Of a stretch of 64,000 nucleotides of DNA, positions 41,539 to 49,535 are shown in pieces (the first letter of the stretch is position 1; each line of letters begins with the position of its first letter). A model generated the notes under the pieces. It was not told the DNA's origin. It saw nothing but the letters and a program-made list of their open reading frames with translations, and made no database searches. Location: positions 28,454-92,453 of the forward strand of contig JBOHGG010000017.1 of NCBI GenBank assembly GCA_050700115.1. The letters run 5' to 3'. The stretch comes from GCA-003244245 sp050700115 (GTDB lineage: Bacteria; Actinomycetota; Actinomycetes; Mycobacteriales; Pseudonocardiaceae). The translations under genes and the position numbers were made by a program.

Positions 41539-44500
41539 GTGATCTGGACACCGTCCGGTCCGCGGCGCTGGGCGGTGCTGCTGGCCGGGCTCGCCGGGCT
41601 GGTGGCCGTGGTGGGCGCGCTGCTCATGCCGTTCGCTCCGGTGTCGGTGAACGAGCCGACGGTGAGCTGGCCACGCGACCCCGCTCGTCCCGAGTCGACG
41701 CTGCTCGCCCTCACCGCGTACCGCCCGCTCGCCCTCGACGTGCGGTTCAGCTGCGACGTCGCCCGGCTCGCGCAGGGCACCGGCTCCGGCGTCGTTGTCT
41801 CGACCGCGCTGCCGGAGTCCCCGCAGGCCGGTTCCACGGCAATGATCGTCACCGCGACCGGCGACCGCGTGCAGGTGCGCGCGCTGAACCGCTTCCTGCT
41901 CGACGAGCCGCTACCCGCTGGGCCGTGCGAGTACCGGATCACCGGGCGCAGCGCCGGCCTGCCCAGCTACGTGCGCCCGCTGGATCCCGCCGACCCGCCG
42001 GCGCTGGACCGTGATGCGTTCGCCGGCCTCGACAACGCCGAGCTCGTGATCAGCCGCGACGGCCGGGCCCTCGTCCGCACGCCCGCCGAGCAGCTCCCCG
42101 ACGTCGACGTGCTGGCCAGCTCGCTCACCGTCCTGCCCGCGGACCTCGCCGGGGACCTGGCCGTTGAGCTGCGCGTCGACGACGAGTTCACCAGCAGCCC
42201 GACCGCGCTCAAGAGCGCACTCACCGCGGTGCTGGTGCTCGCGCTGCTGGCCACCGTCGTGCTGCTGGCGTGGATCGACCGCAGCGCTGCCAGGGTGTCC
42301 CGCCCGTGGCGGCCCGGGTGGCCGCGGGTAGTGGATCTCGCGGTGCCTGCGGTGCTGGTCTACTGGATGTTCGTCGCCCCGGCGACCGACGACGATGGCT
42401 ACTTCACGGCGCAGGCCCGCAACGCGACGCTCTCCGGCGAGGTCGGCAACTACTACCAGTTCTACGACCAGAGCTTCACCCCGTTCACCTGGCCATACCA
42501 GGCGCTGGGTTGGTGGCAGCAGCTCGTCGGGTACGCGCCGGTGGCCCAGCGGGTCCCGGCCGTCGTCTGCGGGCTGCTCACCTGGCTCGTGCTGCGCCGG
42601 TTCGCGGTGGCCGCGATGGCCGACTTCGCGCCCACCCGCAGCGGCGTGCGGGTGGTCTCGCACGCCGTGCTCGGCGTGGTGTTCCTCGCCTGGTGGCTGC
42701 CGCTGAACATGGGGGTGCGCCCGGAGGCCGTGGTGGCGCTGTGCGGGGCTGCGACCATGCTCGCTGTGCTGGTCGCGGGCCGGCGCCAGCGGCTGGCGGT
42801 CGCATGGCTGGCGTGCGCACTGGCCGGCATCGGGTTCACCGCGCACCCCACCGGTTTCACCGTGTTCGCCCCGCTGCTGGCGGGCCTGCCGATGCTCCTG
42901 CCGCTGGTGCACGTGCCGGGTGAGCGCGTCGCTACCGCGCTGCGGGTGCTTGCCGTGGGGTCGGGCGGGATGGTCGCCTCGCTGCTCGCGTTCACCGACG
43001 GCGCGCTGCGCGACTTCCTGCGCGGCCAGGCGCTCTTCCTGTCGATCCTGGACCAGGAGGGCTGGACCGACGAGATCCAGCGCTACGGATTCCTGCTCAG
43101 CCAGATTCCGATGGGCAACTTCGCCAAGCGGGCGGCGGTGCTCGCGTGCCTCGTCGCGCTCGGGTGGTTCGCGGTGCTCGCGGTGGCCGCCCGGGTACGC
43201 CGCGTCGCGCTGCCGGCGCCGCTGTGGCTGGCCGGGTCGACCACCGCGCTGGCGCTCGCCGCGCTGTGGTTCACCCCGTCGAAGTGGAGCCACCACTTCG
43301 GCGCGCTCGCCGGGGTCGGCCCGGCGTTCCTCGGGCTCATGCTGGTGCTGGCGGTTCCGCTGACCCGGCAGGTACTGCGCGGGGCGCGGCTGCCGATCGG
43401 GGTGCTGGTCGTGGCGGCCGGATCGTTCGTGGTGGCGATCGCGCTGGCCTGGCACGGCCCGAACGACTGGCCCAACACCTGGCTCGACGGGGTGCGCGCG
43501 CTCTACCTGCCCCCCTCGGTGGGGAACGTGACCCTCGACAGCCCCCTGCTCTGGGGGCTCGCGGTGGTGCTCGTGGCGCTCGTGCTGGCCGCGTCGGGCG
43601 TGCGCACCGGCACGCGGAACCTGCGGCTCGACGTGCTGCAGGCGGTGCCGATCGTCGTGGTGGCATCGCTGGCGGCCAGCACGGTGTACGCCGTCGGGAC
43701 GTTCGGGCTCGCGGCCGCGCAGGGCGTCCCCCGCGAATCGATGTGGGCGCAGGCGTTCGCCGACCCGGCCGGGGCGGACTGCGGCGCCGCCGGCGCCGTC
43801 CGGGTACTCGACCCGTTCACTGCGCAGCCGCTACCCGCCGCTGGTTTGGCGGCGCCGCCACCACCCGACGGTTTCGTCGAGGGCAGCGGTTACTACGCCG
43901 GAAACCAACCACAGGGCAGCGCGACTGGCCGGGTGTGGGGCAGCCTCGTCGCCCGGGACGGCCGGACGGCCGAGCGGACCTTCGGCGAGATGGCCACCGG
44001 GTGGTACGCGCTGCCGGCGGATCTCGCCGACGACATGGCCGGCGCGGCCGTCACGGTGCTCGCGGCCGGCACGCTCACCGACGGCAACTCGCTCACCGCC
44101 GTCTACGGGCACCGCTACGGCGACTTGGTGATCACGGCGGGCACCGAGCCGCTCACCGACATCCCGCGGGACCCGTCATGGCGCACCTTCGCGCTGACGC
44201 CCCCGATCGGCGCCGACGTCGTCCGGCTGGAAGCCGTCGACGCGGCCGGGGCGCTGCACGGCTGGCTGGCGTTCACCGCGCCCGCCGTGGCGCGCCCGGT
44301 GGTGCTGCAGGAGTTCCTGCCGGACCAGGCGCCGGTCGCGCTGGCCTGGCAGCGGGCGTTCGCTCACCCGTGCCAGCGGCAACCTGACGTCGTCAACGGC
44401 ATCACCGAATCCCCCTCATACGGGGTGTTGTGGGGTGCGGGGGCGCTGTCCGGGCTGAACGACATAGCGTGGCAGGCCCAACGGGGAGGCGTGTTCGGGC

Positions 44501-44661
44501 AGGTGGCGCGCACCCAGTCGGTGCTGCAGCTGGCCACGATCGGCCCGGTCGACCCGAACATCCAGGTGTACGTGTTCGGCACCCGCCTCGTCCGCGACGG
44601 CTACACCCTCACCACCGACCGGCGCACCGTTGCCGGGGCCTCCACCACCAACCGACCCTGA
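41539..44661 (+). CDS. Emb-type arabinosyltransferase
   Basis: The 1,040-residue integral membrane protein matches the EmbA/B/C family. It has an N-terminal membrane segment (WAVLLAGLAGLVAVVGALLMPF), an extracytoplasmic carbohydrate-binding-like region, and a catalytic loop after TM2 with PATDDDGYFTAQARN (about residues 280-295), whose aspartates are the family active-site motif. A polytopic core follows, then a C-terminal jelly-roll-like domain with PSYGVLWGAGAL near the end. These enzymes add arabinofuranose from decaprenyl-phosphoryl-arabinose to arabinogalactan or arabinan. Start at GTG 41539, just after the vapC stop; no clear ribosome-binding site. The 3' end meets the truncated DISARM remnant. 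Confidence 0.9.
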   Translation: MIWTPSGPRRWAVLLAGLAGLVAVVGALLMPFAPVSVNEPTVSWPRDPARPESTLLALTAYRPLALDVRFSCDVARLAQGTGSGVVVSTALPESPQAGSTAMIVTATGDRVQVRALNRFLLDEPLPAGPCEYRITGRSAGLPSYVRPLDPADPPALDRDAFAGLDNAELVISRDGRALVRTPAEQLPDVDVLASSLTVLPADLAGDLAVELRVDDEFTSSPTALKSALTAVLVLALLATVVLLAWIDRSAARVSRPWRPGWPRVVDLAVPAVLVYWMFVAPATDDDGYFTAQARNATLSGEVGNYYQFYDQSFTPFTWPYQALGWWQQLVGYAPVAQRVPAVVCGLLTWLVLRRFAVAAMADFAPTRSGVRVVSHAVLGVVFLAWWLPLNMGVRPEAVVALCGAATMLAVLVAGRRQRLAVAWLACALAGIGFTAHPTGFTVFAPLLAGLPMLLPLVHVPGERVATALRVLAVGSGGMVASLLAFTDGALRDFLRGQALFLSILDQEGWTDEIQRYGFLLSQIPMGNFAKRAAVLACLVALGWFAVLAVAARVRRVALPAPLWLAGSTTALALAALWFTPSKWSHHFGALAGVGPAFLGLMLVLAVPLTRQVLRGARLPIGVLVVAAGSFVVAIALAWHGPNDWPNTWLDGVRALYLPPSVGNVTLDSPLLWGLAVVLVALVLAASGVRTGTRNLRLDVLQAVPIVVVASLAASTVYAVGTFGLAAAQGVPRESMWAQAFADPAGADCGAAGAVRVLDPFTAQPLPAAGLAAPPPPDGFVEGSGYYAGNQPQGSATGRVWGSLVARDGRTAERTFGEMATGWYALPADLADDMAGAAVTVLAAGTLTDGNSLTAVYGHRYGDLVITAGTEPLTDIPRDPSWRTFALTPPIGADVVRLEAVDAAGALHGWLAFTAPAVARPVVLQEFLPDQAPVALAWQRAFAHPCQRQPDVVNGITESPSYGVLWGAGALSGLNDIAWQAQRGGVFGQVARTQSVLQLATIGPVDPNIQVYVFGTRLVRDGYTLTTDRRTVAGASTTNRP

Positions 44662-44689
44662 CCTGACCCGAACGGCGACGTCGCAAGCA

Positions 44690-46649
44690 GGATCACAGGA
44701 GGTCTCTGACGCCATCACACAGCAGTGGCAGGCGGCCCCGTGCAAGAAGTCCTCGGGGTTCTGTGGCGTGCGCATCGCGCAGATCGGATCTGACGAGCAT
44801 CGAGTTGCCCGGTAGAGGGCGGTGGAAACGACTCGTTCCAGGCGGACGGGTTCGCTCAGTTGCACGAGTCCGCCGAGGGTTCCGTCGCTGTCGGATGCGG
44901 TGGTGCAGATGAGCAGTCCGGCCGCCGCGGAGCGCCCGTCGACCTCGGGCCATGCGTAGAGCCGCTCGCTCAGGCTCGCTGCGGAGTAGCCACACGTCAT
45001 GGCCATCTCGCGGATCAGGACGTGGGCGAAGGTGTGGATGAGCCAGTAGCGCGGGGGCTTGAGCCGGGAGTCGGGATCGACGATCTTGGCCGTGTCGGAG
45101 AACCGGCGGGAGAAGTTGCGGCGATGCGCAGCACGGTGTGCACGCCACAGGTCCGTCTCGTGCACTCGTTGCTCCCAGGACGCGACCGCCAACTCGTCGA
45201 GTTGGAGGAAGATGCCCTCGCCCCGGTCCTCGGTCGCGACTGTCCAGGCCGGCCGGGGGGTCCTGGTCAGCGGAGCAAGCCGTTGCGGCAGGTCGCCGAC
45301 CCGATCCATGTCGTCGATGCGCGTGTAGCCGACGAGGGCGTTGACCTTGCGCAGCCGCTCGACCGCCAACACTCTGGTGATCTCCGGCCGCAGGTCGGGA
45401 TCGCGGTCGCGGGTGGACAGAGTCAGACCACTTGCCTCATCCTCGTGCCGGGCGCCGAGCGGGTCTTTCAGCAGGTATCGCCACTCGGGGACGAGCAGGT
45501 CGACCGGATCCCACGTGCGGAGCTGCTCTTCCTGCTCCGCCATGGAGACGGGCGGTGCCGACGCGGCGGCGACAGCTCGATTCAGCTCGTCATCGGACAG
45601 CGCAGCGACGTCGACCTTACTGCTTTCGAGAAGGTCTCGAAGCATATCGAAATTGTGGCGGTACTTGGCCAGCTTCTCACCAAGGGCGATCCGGATCTGA
45701 TCCGCGAGATCGTTGTCCTGTTCCTGCTGCGACTCCGGCATCACAATGATCGATTGTGTCGCCGGAAACCACAGGTTCGACGCGCCGACGAGAATCAGCC
45801 GGGTCTCGTTGCGGCAACCCCCGGGTTCGAATGCGTCCAGGTGTGGGTGGCGGCCCCGGCACCGGGGCAGCTTGACCTTCCCCGCCTCGCCCTGCGCCTC
45901 GTTCATCGGCCTGCGCTGTTCGCACGACTCGCAGTGGATGACCGCCGACGCGCCCTTCCCGGCTGTCCGATCGATCATCCTCAACGCCGGGAACTTCGCC
46001 TTCGCGCATTGTTTCCCGTGGTGGACCCAGAGTTCGTAGGGAAACTCGTCGAGATGTCCGTCGACGCAGGCGAGCAGATAGCGGGCGGGAACCGCGGTGC
46101 GGCGGGCCGCCTTGCGGGTCTTGTCTCCCGACCGGCCGGTGCATTTGGCGTGTTCGAAGCAGGCCAGGTCGGTGCGGAAGGGATGGGTATTGCGGTAGTC
46201 GAACTGCGAGATCAAGCCGAGCATGTCGCACCCGGTGCAGCGCAGCCATTGCGGGAACACACGCGCCGGCACCCCGAGGTCGTTGCCCTCACTGGAAAAA
46301 TTACTCTTTTTCGGCTGCCACGGATGCGGGCGCAGCTGCACGTCGGGGGAGCGCAGCATCATGCGCACGACTTCACGCAATCGTGGTGCACGGATCTGGG
46401 GAATGCCGTCGCGCCGGCGCCAGATCCGGTCCCACTGTCGAGTCCGGCCGGCATGATCGTGAACTGGGGCAGGTCCATGATCGCGCCGGGACCGTAGGTG
46501 TAGAGCAGGGACGAGGGGCGACCCGATCCGACCTTGGCGCGGTTGTGCTTGGTTCCCTTGTCGGCTTCCTTCTCCGCATCACCCAAAGGATCCACCGTGG
46601 TGGCGGCGTCGTAGACGAACCTCGCGTCGGCGACCGGTTCGGCGGTCAT
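44690..46649 (-). pseudogene. drmB: DISARM DrmB (DUF1998) with frameshift and lost C-terminus
   Basis: The N-terminal frame starts at 46649 and contains RPSSLLYTYGPGAIMDLPQF followed by TIMPAGLD, hallmark DrmB sequence. Near 46440 the homology moves to another frame (WDRIWRRRDGIPQIRAPRLREVVR), consistent with loss of one base. That frame continues through WLRCTGCDML, a Cys-rich centre and the DUF1998 region (YWLIHTFAHVLIREMAMTCGYSAASL) to GAACHCCVMASETSC. There the similarity stops near 44690, and the frame runs antisense into the arabinosyltransferase gene. The last part of DUF1998 is therefore missing. DrmB partners DrmA in the DISARM anti-phage system; this copy should be inactive. Start overlaps the drmA stop as ATGA. 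Confidence 0.85.
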
Positions 46650-47817
46650 GACGGCTCCTCGGGCAGTTTCCATTCCGGTGCGCCGGGCGGCGCTATGTAC
46701 ACGAGGTTCTCCTTGATGGGGCTGACCAGCAGGTTGATCTCCGGTTGCACCTCGCGCATCGAGTTGGCCACGACGAAGGGCGCGCTGTCCCTGCTATCGG
46801 CCAGCGACCGGGCGTTCTCCGCGCTGATCATGAGCGGACCGTGCCGCGCGTCGTCGGTGACCCGTTCGTACACCAGCGACTTGCGCAGGTCCTCCAGGTG
46901 CTTTCGCCGCTTGCCCCACTGGTCCAGCCGGTTGTGCAGGCGTTGCCGCGCCCGATCCGCGCAGTCCTCGTCGGACGCGCGCTTCACCCGGTTCGTCAGT
47001 ACTGGAGCTTCAGCCGCCGCAGCTCGTCGTCGCGCTCCGGCCGGGTGTCCTCCAGCGCGTCGGTGACCGGCAGGAACACCGCCGCGCCGTCGGCGCTGAC
47101 GGAGAGTTTGGTCTGGTAGAGCCACGCGTTCACCGGGATCTTGCGGGGTGTCTCCCGGTCGTTGCACAGCGCCACCTCGATCAGCCGGCACCCGCGCCTG
47201 CTGTCGTCGTGCCGGTCGATCCGGAGGACCACCGTGTCCTTGAGGTGGACCGTCGTGGTGGCGCCCGGGTCGAGGTCGACCACAGTGACCGTCGTGGTGA
47301 TCTCGATGGGGGTGCGCTGGTACCGGCGTCCGGGCGGAACGTCCGCACCCTTCTCCCTGACCGGCTCGTACTGCCCCCAGGACGCGGTCACGGTGAACGA
47401 GTCGAGGTCGTCGGGGATCTGGCAACGCAGCCCCATCGACGCGGGGATCATCAGGCCACGCTTGGGCGGCTCGTCCTCGGCGGTGTCCTCGTCCGAGCCC
47501 GCGCCGCTGTCGTCCACGGCGGTGACCGGCACGCCCCGGCACTCCTGCGCGTCAACCGCGTCACCGACATCGGTCGCGGCCTCCCCGGAGTCCGCGTCCC
47601 TCGGGTCATCGTGACCGGCGGTCAGCCGCACCGGCGCGATCCGGCCGATCAGGTAGGCCGAGTCGGGTATCCCGTCCAGGATCTCCTCGGGGCCGTTTGC
47701 CGGGCCGAGCAGCTCGCGTTCGAGGATGTCGACCAGGTTCTCCCGCGCCGTCCACGACCGCCCGTCCGGCTCGTGCACCAGCCGGTACTCCGGCCGCTTG
47801 TCCTGGGGGTGGCTCAC
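46646..47817 (-). pseudogene. drmA: DISARM DrmA helicase lacking its helicase core
   Basis: An N-terminal part of about 270 residues (47817 to 46996) contains ENLVDILERELLGPANGPEE, then YLIGRIAPVRL and GLMIPASMGLRCQIPDDLDSFTVTASWGQYEP, the DrmA N-terminal region. Directly after, in a different frame, a C-terminal part of ~110 residues (about 46990-46646) contains KHLEDLRKSLVYERV and FVVANSMREVQPEINLLV, typical of the DrmA end. The SF2 helicase core, normally several hundred residues, is absent, so a deletion of more than 1.5 kb joined the two ends. GTG 47817 is the likely original start. It was followed by drmB with an ATGA overlap. Confidence 0.8.
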
Positions 47818-47975
47818 GTGCTTTCCCGTACTCTCCCGTTTAGACACCACAATGCGGGTTCGGCGACGAGCACCTGGCCGAGGGTGGGGACCGAAGGGTC
47901 TGGACCATCGTAGGGGCCACCAAATCGTCGGACCCGTCTGGCATCGTCGCTGCACGCCGAGCCGGACGGAGTCAA

Positions 47976-48197
47976 GTGGTGGATGAGCTGCCCCGCATCC
48001 TGAACTACACCAGTGCCCGGCGCCTGCTCGAGCAGCACGGTTGGACCTGCGAGCGAGGTGGCAAGCACCAGATCAAGATGACCAAGTCTGGTCACCGTCC
48101 GATCACGCTGCCGATCAACAAGCGGCAGGACTACCCTGTGGGTTTGAGTCAAGCGATCCTTCGGCAGGCCGGGCTCAAGGACGGGAGACGAGGATGA
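47976..48197 (+). CDS. hicA: HicA-like mRNA interferase toxin
   Basis: The 73-residue protein is a small double-stranded-RNA-binding-like fold with NYTSARRLLEQHGWTCERGGKHQIKMTKSGHRPITLPINKRQDYPVG. The His in GGKHQIKM is at the HicA catalytic position. HicA toxins cleave mRNA independently of ribosomes. GTG start at 47976 (a second in-frame GTG follows). It overlaps the downstream antitoxin start as ATGA, the usual hicA-hicB order, and lies next to the decayed DISARM genes. Confidence 0.88.
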   Translation: MVDELPRILNYTSARRLLEQHGWTCERGGKHQIKMTKSGHRPITLPINKRQDYPVGLSQAILRQAGLKDGRRG

Positions 48198-48430
48198 CCG
48201 AGCGCACAGTCACCTACACCGCGACCATTCATGACGACAGCGACGGCCTCTGGGCCGAAGTCGCCGAGTTGCCTGGTGTCTTCGCTACTGGATCCAACCT
48301 TGCTGAGCTCTCTGCGGCGCTGCGGGAGGGAGTCGAGCTCTACCTGTCGACTCCTGAGCACCCGGTACGGGTCGGGGAGGTCAGCAGCACCACCGAACAG
48401 CGGACCACACTGCATCTGATGGCGGGGTGA
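48194..48430 (+). CDS. hicB: HicB-like antitoxin
   Basis: The 78-residue protein is the partial RNase H-like fold of HicB antitoxins: YTATIHDDSDGLWAEVAELPGVFATGSNLAELSAALREGVELYL. It lacks an obvious C-terminal DNA-binding domain, so autoregulation may depend on the complex or be absent. ATG at 48194 behind a GACGAGG site, coupled to hicA. Confidence 0.88.
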   Translation: MTERTVTYTATIHDDSDGLWAEVAELPGVFATGSNLAELSAALREGVELYLSTPEHPVRVGEVSSTTEQRTTLHLMAG

Positions 48431-48498
48431 GCTCCCTGCTGCCGACTCGATCCGACGATCCACCGACTCTCCCGGTTGCTTGAGCAGAGCCAATGACT

Positions 48499-48849
48499 TC
48501 AGGACACCTCTGCCCATGGAACGCCAGGGCGCTCATCGAGCAATCTACGTAGCCGCTCGGCGGTGGCACGCACGTCACGCTCCCAACGCTGCGCGTAGTC
48601 CTCGGGACCGCGCGCGGCATCAAGCTGTGCGAGCACCCACGTACGGATCAGCGCGGTGGGCTGGACGTCACGGCGAGCGGCCAGCTGCCGCAGTTCCTCG
48701 ATCCGATCCACCGGGATGCGAACGCTATACACCGCCGTCGGGTTCTTCGCCGGTTCCCGGTGCCGCGTCCACTCCAGCTCCTCATCCGCTGTTGCCTCGG
48801 CGTCCTCCACGGCCGCGGCGATCCTGTCCAGGATCTCCTTGTCAGCCAT
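48499..48849 (-). CDS. Ribbon-helix-helix-like antitoxin candidate, toxin lost
   Basis: The 116-residue protein contains TAVYSVRIPVDRIEELRQLA, then ARRDVQPTALIRTWVLAQLD, a ribbon-helix-helix of the BrnA/CopG kind preceded by a charged helix. ATG at 48849 behind a GAGG site. Immediately upstream a minus-strand frame ends as NHAKFLAIDHRYMRRIYGGK, possibly the last residues of a toxin or other gene whose front was replaced by a truncated XRE gene. No complete toxin gene is present, so this looks like an orphan antitoxin. Confidence 0.55.
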   Translation of the reverse strand: MADKEILDRIAAAVEDAEATADEELEWTRHREPAKNPTAVYSVRIPVDRIEELRQLAARRDVQPTALIRTWVLAQLDAARGPEDYAQRWERDVRATAERLRRLLDERPGVPWAEVS

Positions 48850-48859
48850 CCTCGCTTCA

Positions 48860-49124
48860 CTTCCCTCCGTAAATACGGCGCATGTATCGGTGATCGATCG
48901 CGAGGAACTTCGCGTGGTTGCGGACACTGCGACCACGGTTGGGGCCACATGACCTCCCCGCGTTCCCACCGGCCGACGGTCTTGCGGGTCACCTGCGGGT
49001 GCTTGCCGTGTCGCCTGGCCGCGTGATCGTTCAGCTCGTCGGCGAGGTCCTGCTGAGATAGTCCGGCGTTCTCACGCAGGGCGATCAATGCGGTGTTCGG
49101 CACGCGCGTTTCGGTTGCGGGCAC
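48860..49124 (-). pseudogene. XRE-family regulator, N-terminal fragment fused to another gene's tail
   Basis: From the GTG at 49124 the frame encodes TETRVPNTALIALRENAGLSQQDLADELNDHAARRHGKHPQVTRKTVGRWERGEVMWPQP, an XRE helix-turn-helix typical of longer actinobacterial regulators. After WPQP the similarity ends, and another frame carries a tail (GPNRGRSVRNHAKFLAIDHRYM) that terminates just before the ribbon-helix-helix gene. Two gene pieces have therefore been joined by a deletion near 48940. The helix-turn-helix itself is intact and might still bind DNA if the fusion is stable. Confidence 0.55.
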
Positions 49125-49282
49125 CCCACGACGGTAGATCGTCTGGGGGCGGTGGTTCACGGATGTCCCGTCAATGTCCCCGATCTGGGCCAACGGTGGG
49201 TGTTCGCGGTGGTCGTTTCGGCCCGCCCGGGTTGGTGTGCTCATAGCTGCCCGTCACGTCCCGTCACGATCGAGAGGCCGCC

Positions 49283-49450
49283 ATGTTGAGCAACCTGACA
49301 GAGAACACCGAGACGCTTGATAAGCGGGTCGCCGTGGATGCCGGTGACTTCGACCTTGACGTCAGCATCGTGGAGTCCGGCGATGCAGCTGAGGCGCTGC
49401 TGGGTAGCACGGACAACGGGTGTGACACCCAGCAGCAAGGCGACTGCTGA
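49283..49450 (+). CDS. FxLD-family lanthipeptide precursor
   Basis: A 55-residue peptide whose leader contains GDFDLDVSIVES, the FxLD motif (residues 23-26) that defines this family and is read by the class I dehydratase. The C-terminal core, about from residue 42, is STDNGCDTQQQGDC: Ser42, Thr43 and Thr49 can be dehydrated, and Cys47 and Cys55 can form up to two (methyl)lanthionine rings. Asp44 and the Asn-Gly pair are candidate targets of the FxLD methyltransferase. ATG at 49283 follows a GAGAGG site at ideal spacing. A strong hairpin separates it from lanB. The core has only two Cys, fewer than many family members (recollection). Confidence 0.88.
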   Translation: MLSNLTENTETLDKRVAVDAGDFDLDVSIVESGDAAEALLGSTDNGCDTQQQGDC

Positions 49451-49457
49451 GGGTTAC

Positions 49458-49503
49458 CTGTGGCCATCTCTCTGGAGGGGGTGCCCGCCGGAGATGGCCA
49501 CAG
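49458..49503 (+). terminator. Intergenic hairpin between precursor and dehydratase genes
   Basis: CTGTGGCCATCTC (49458-49470) pairs perfectly with GAGATGGCCACAG (49491-49503) across a 20-nt loop. It starts 7 bp after the precursor stop and has no U-tract. Hairpins here usually attenuate read-through or stabilise the precursor mRNA so that peptide is made in excess over its enzymes. Confidence 0.75.
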
Positions 49504-49535
49504 GGGGCTATCTGGACGGTGCGGAGGCATCAGGG

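Noticed and set aside
44416..44689. C-terminal extension of the drmB frame
   Set aside because: It is antisense to the arabinosyltransferase gene and has no DUF1998 similarity.
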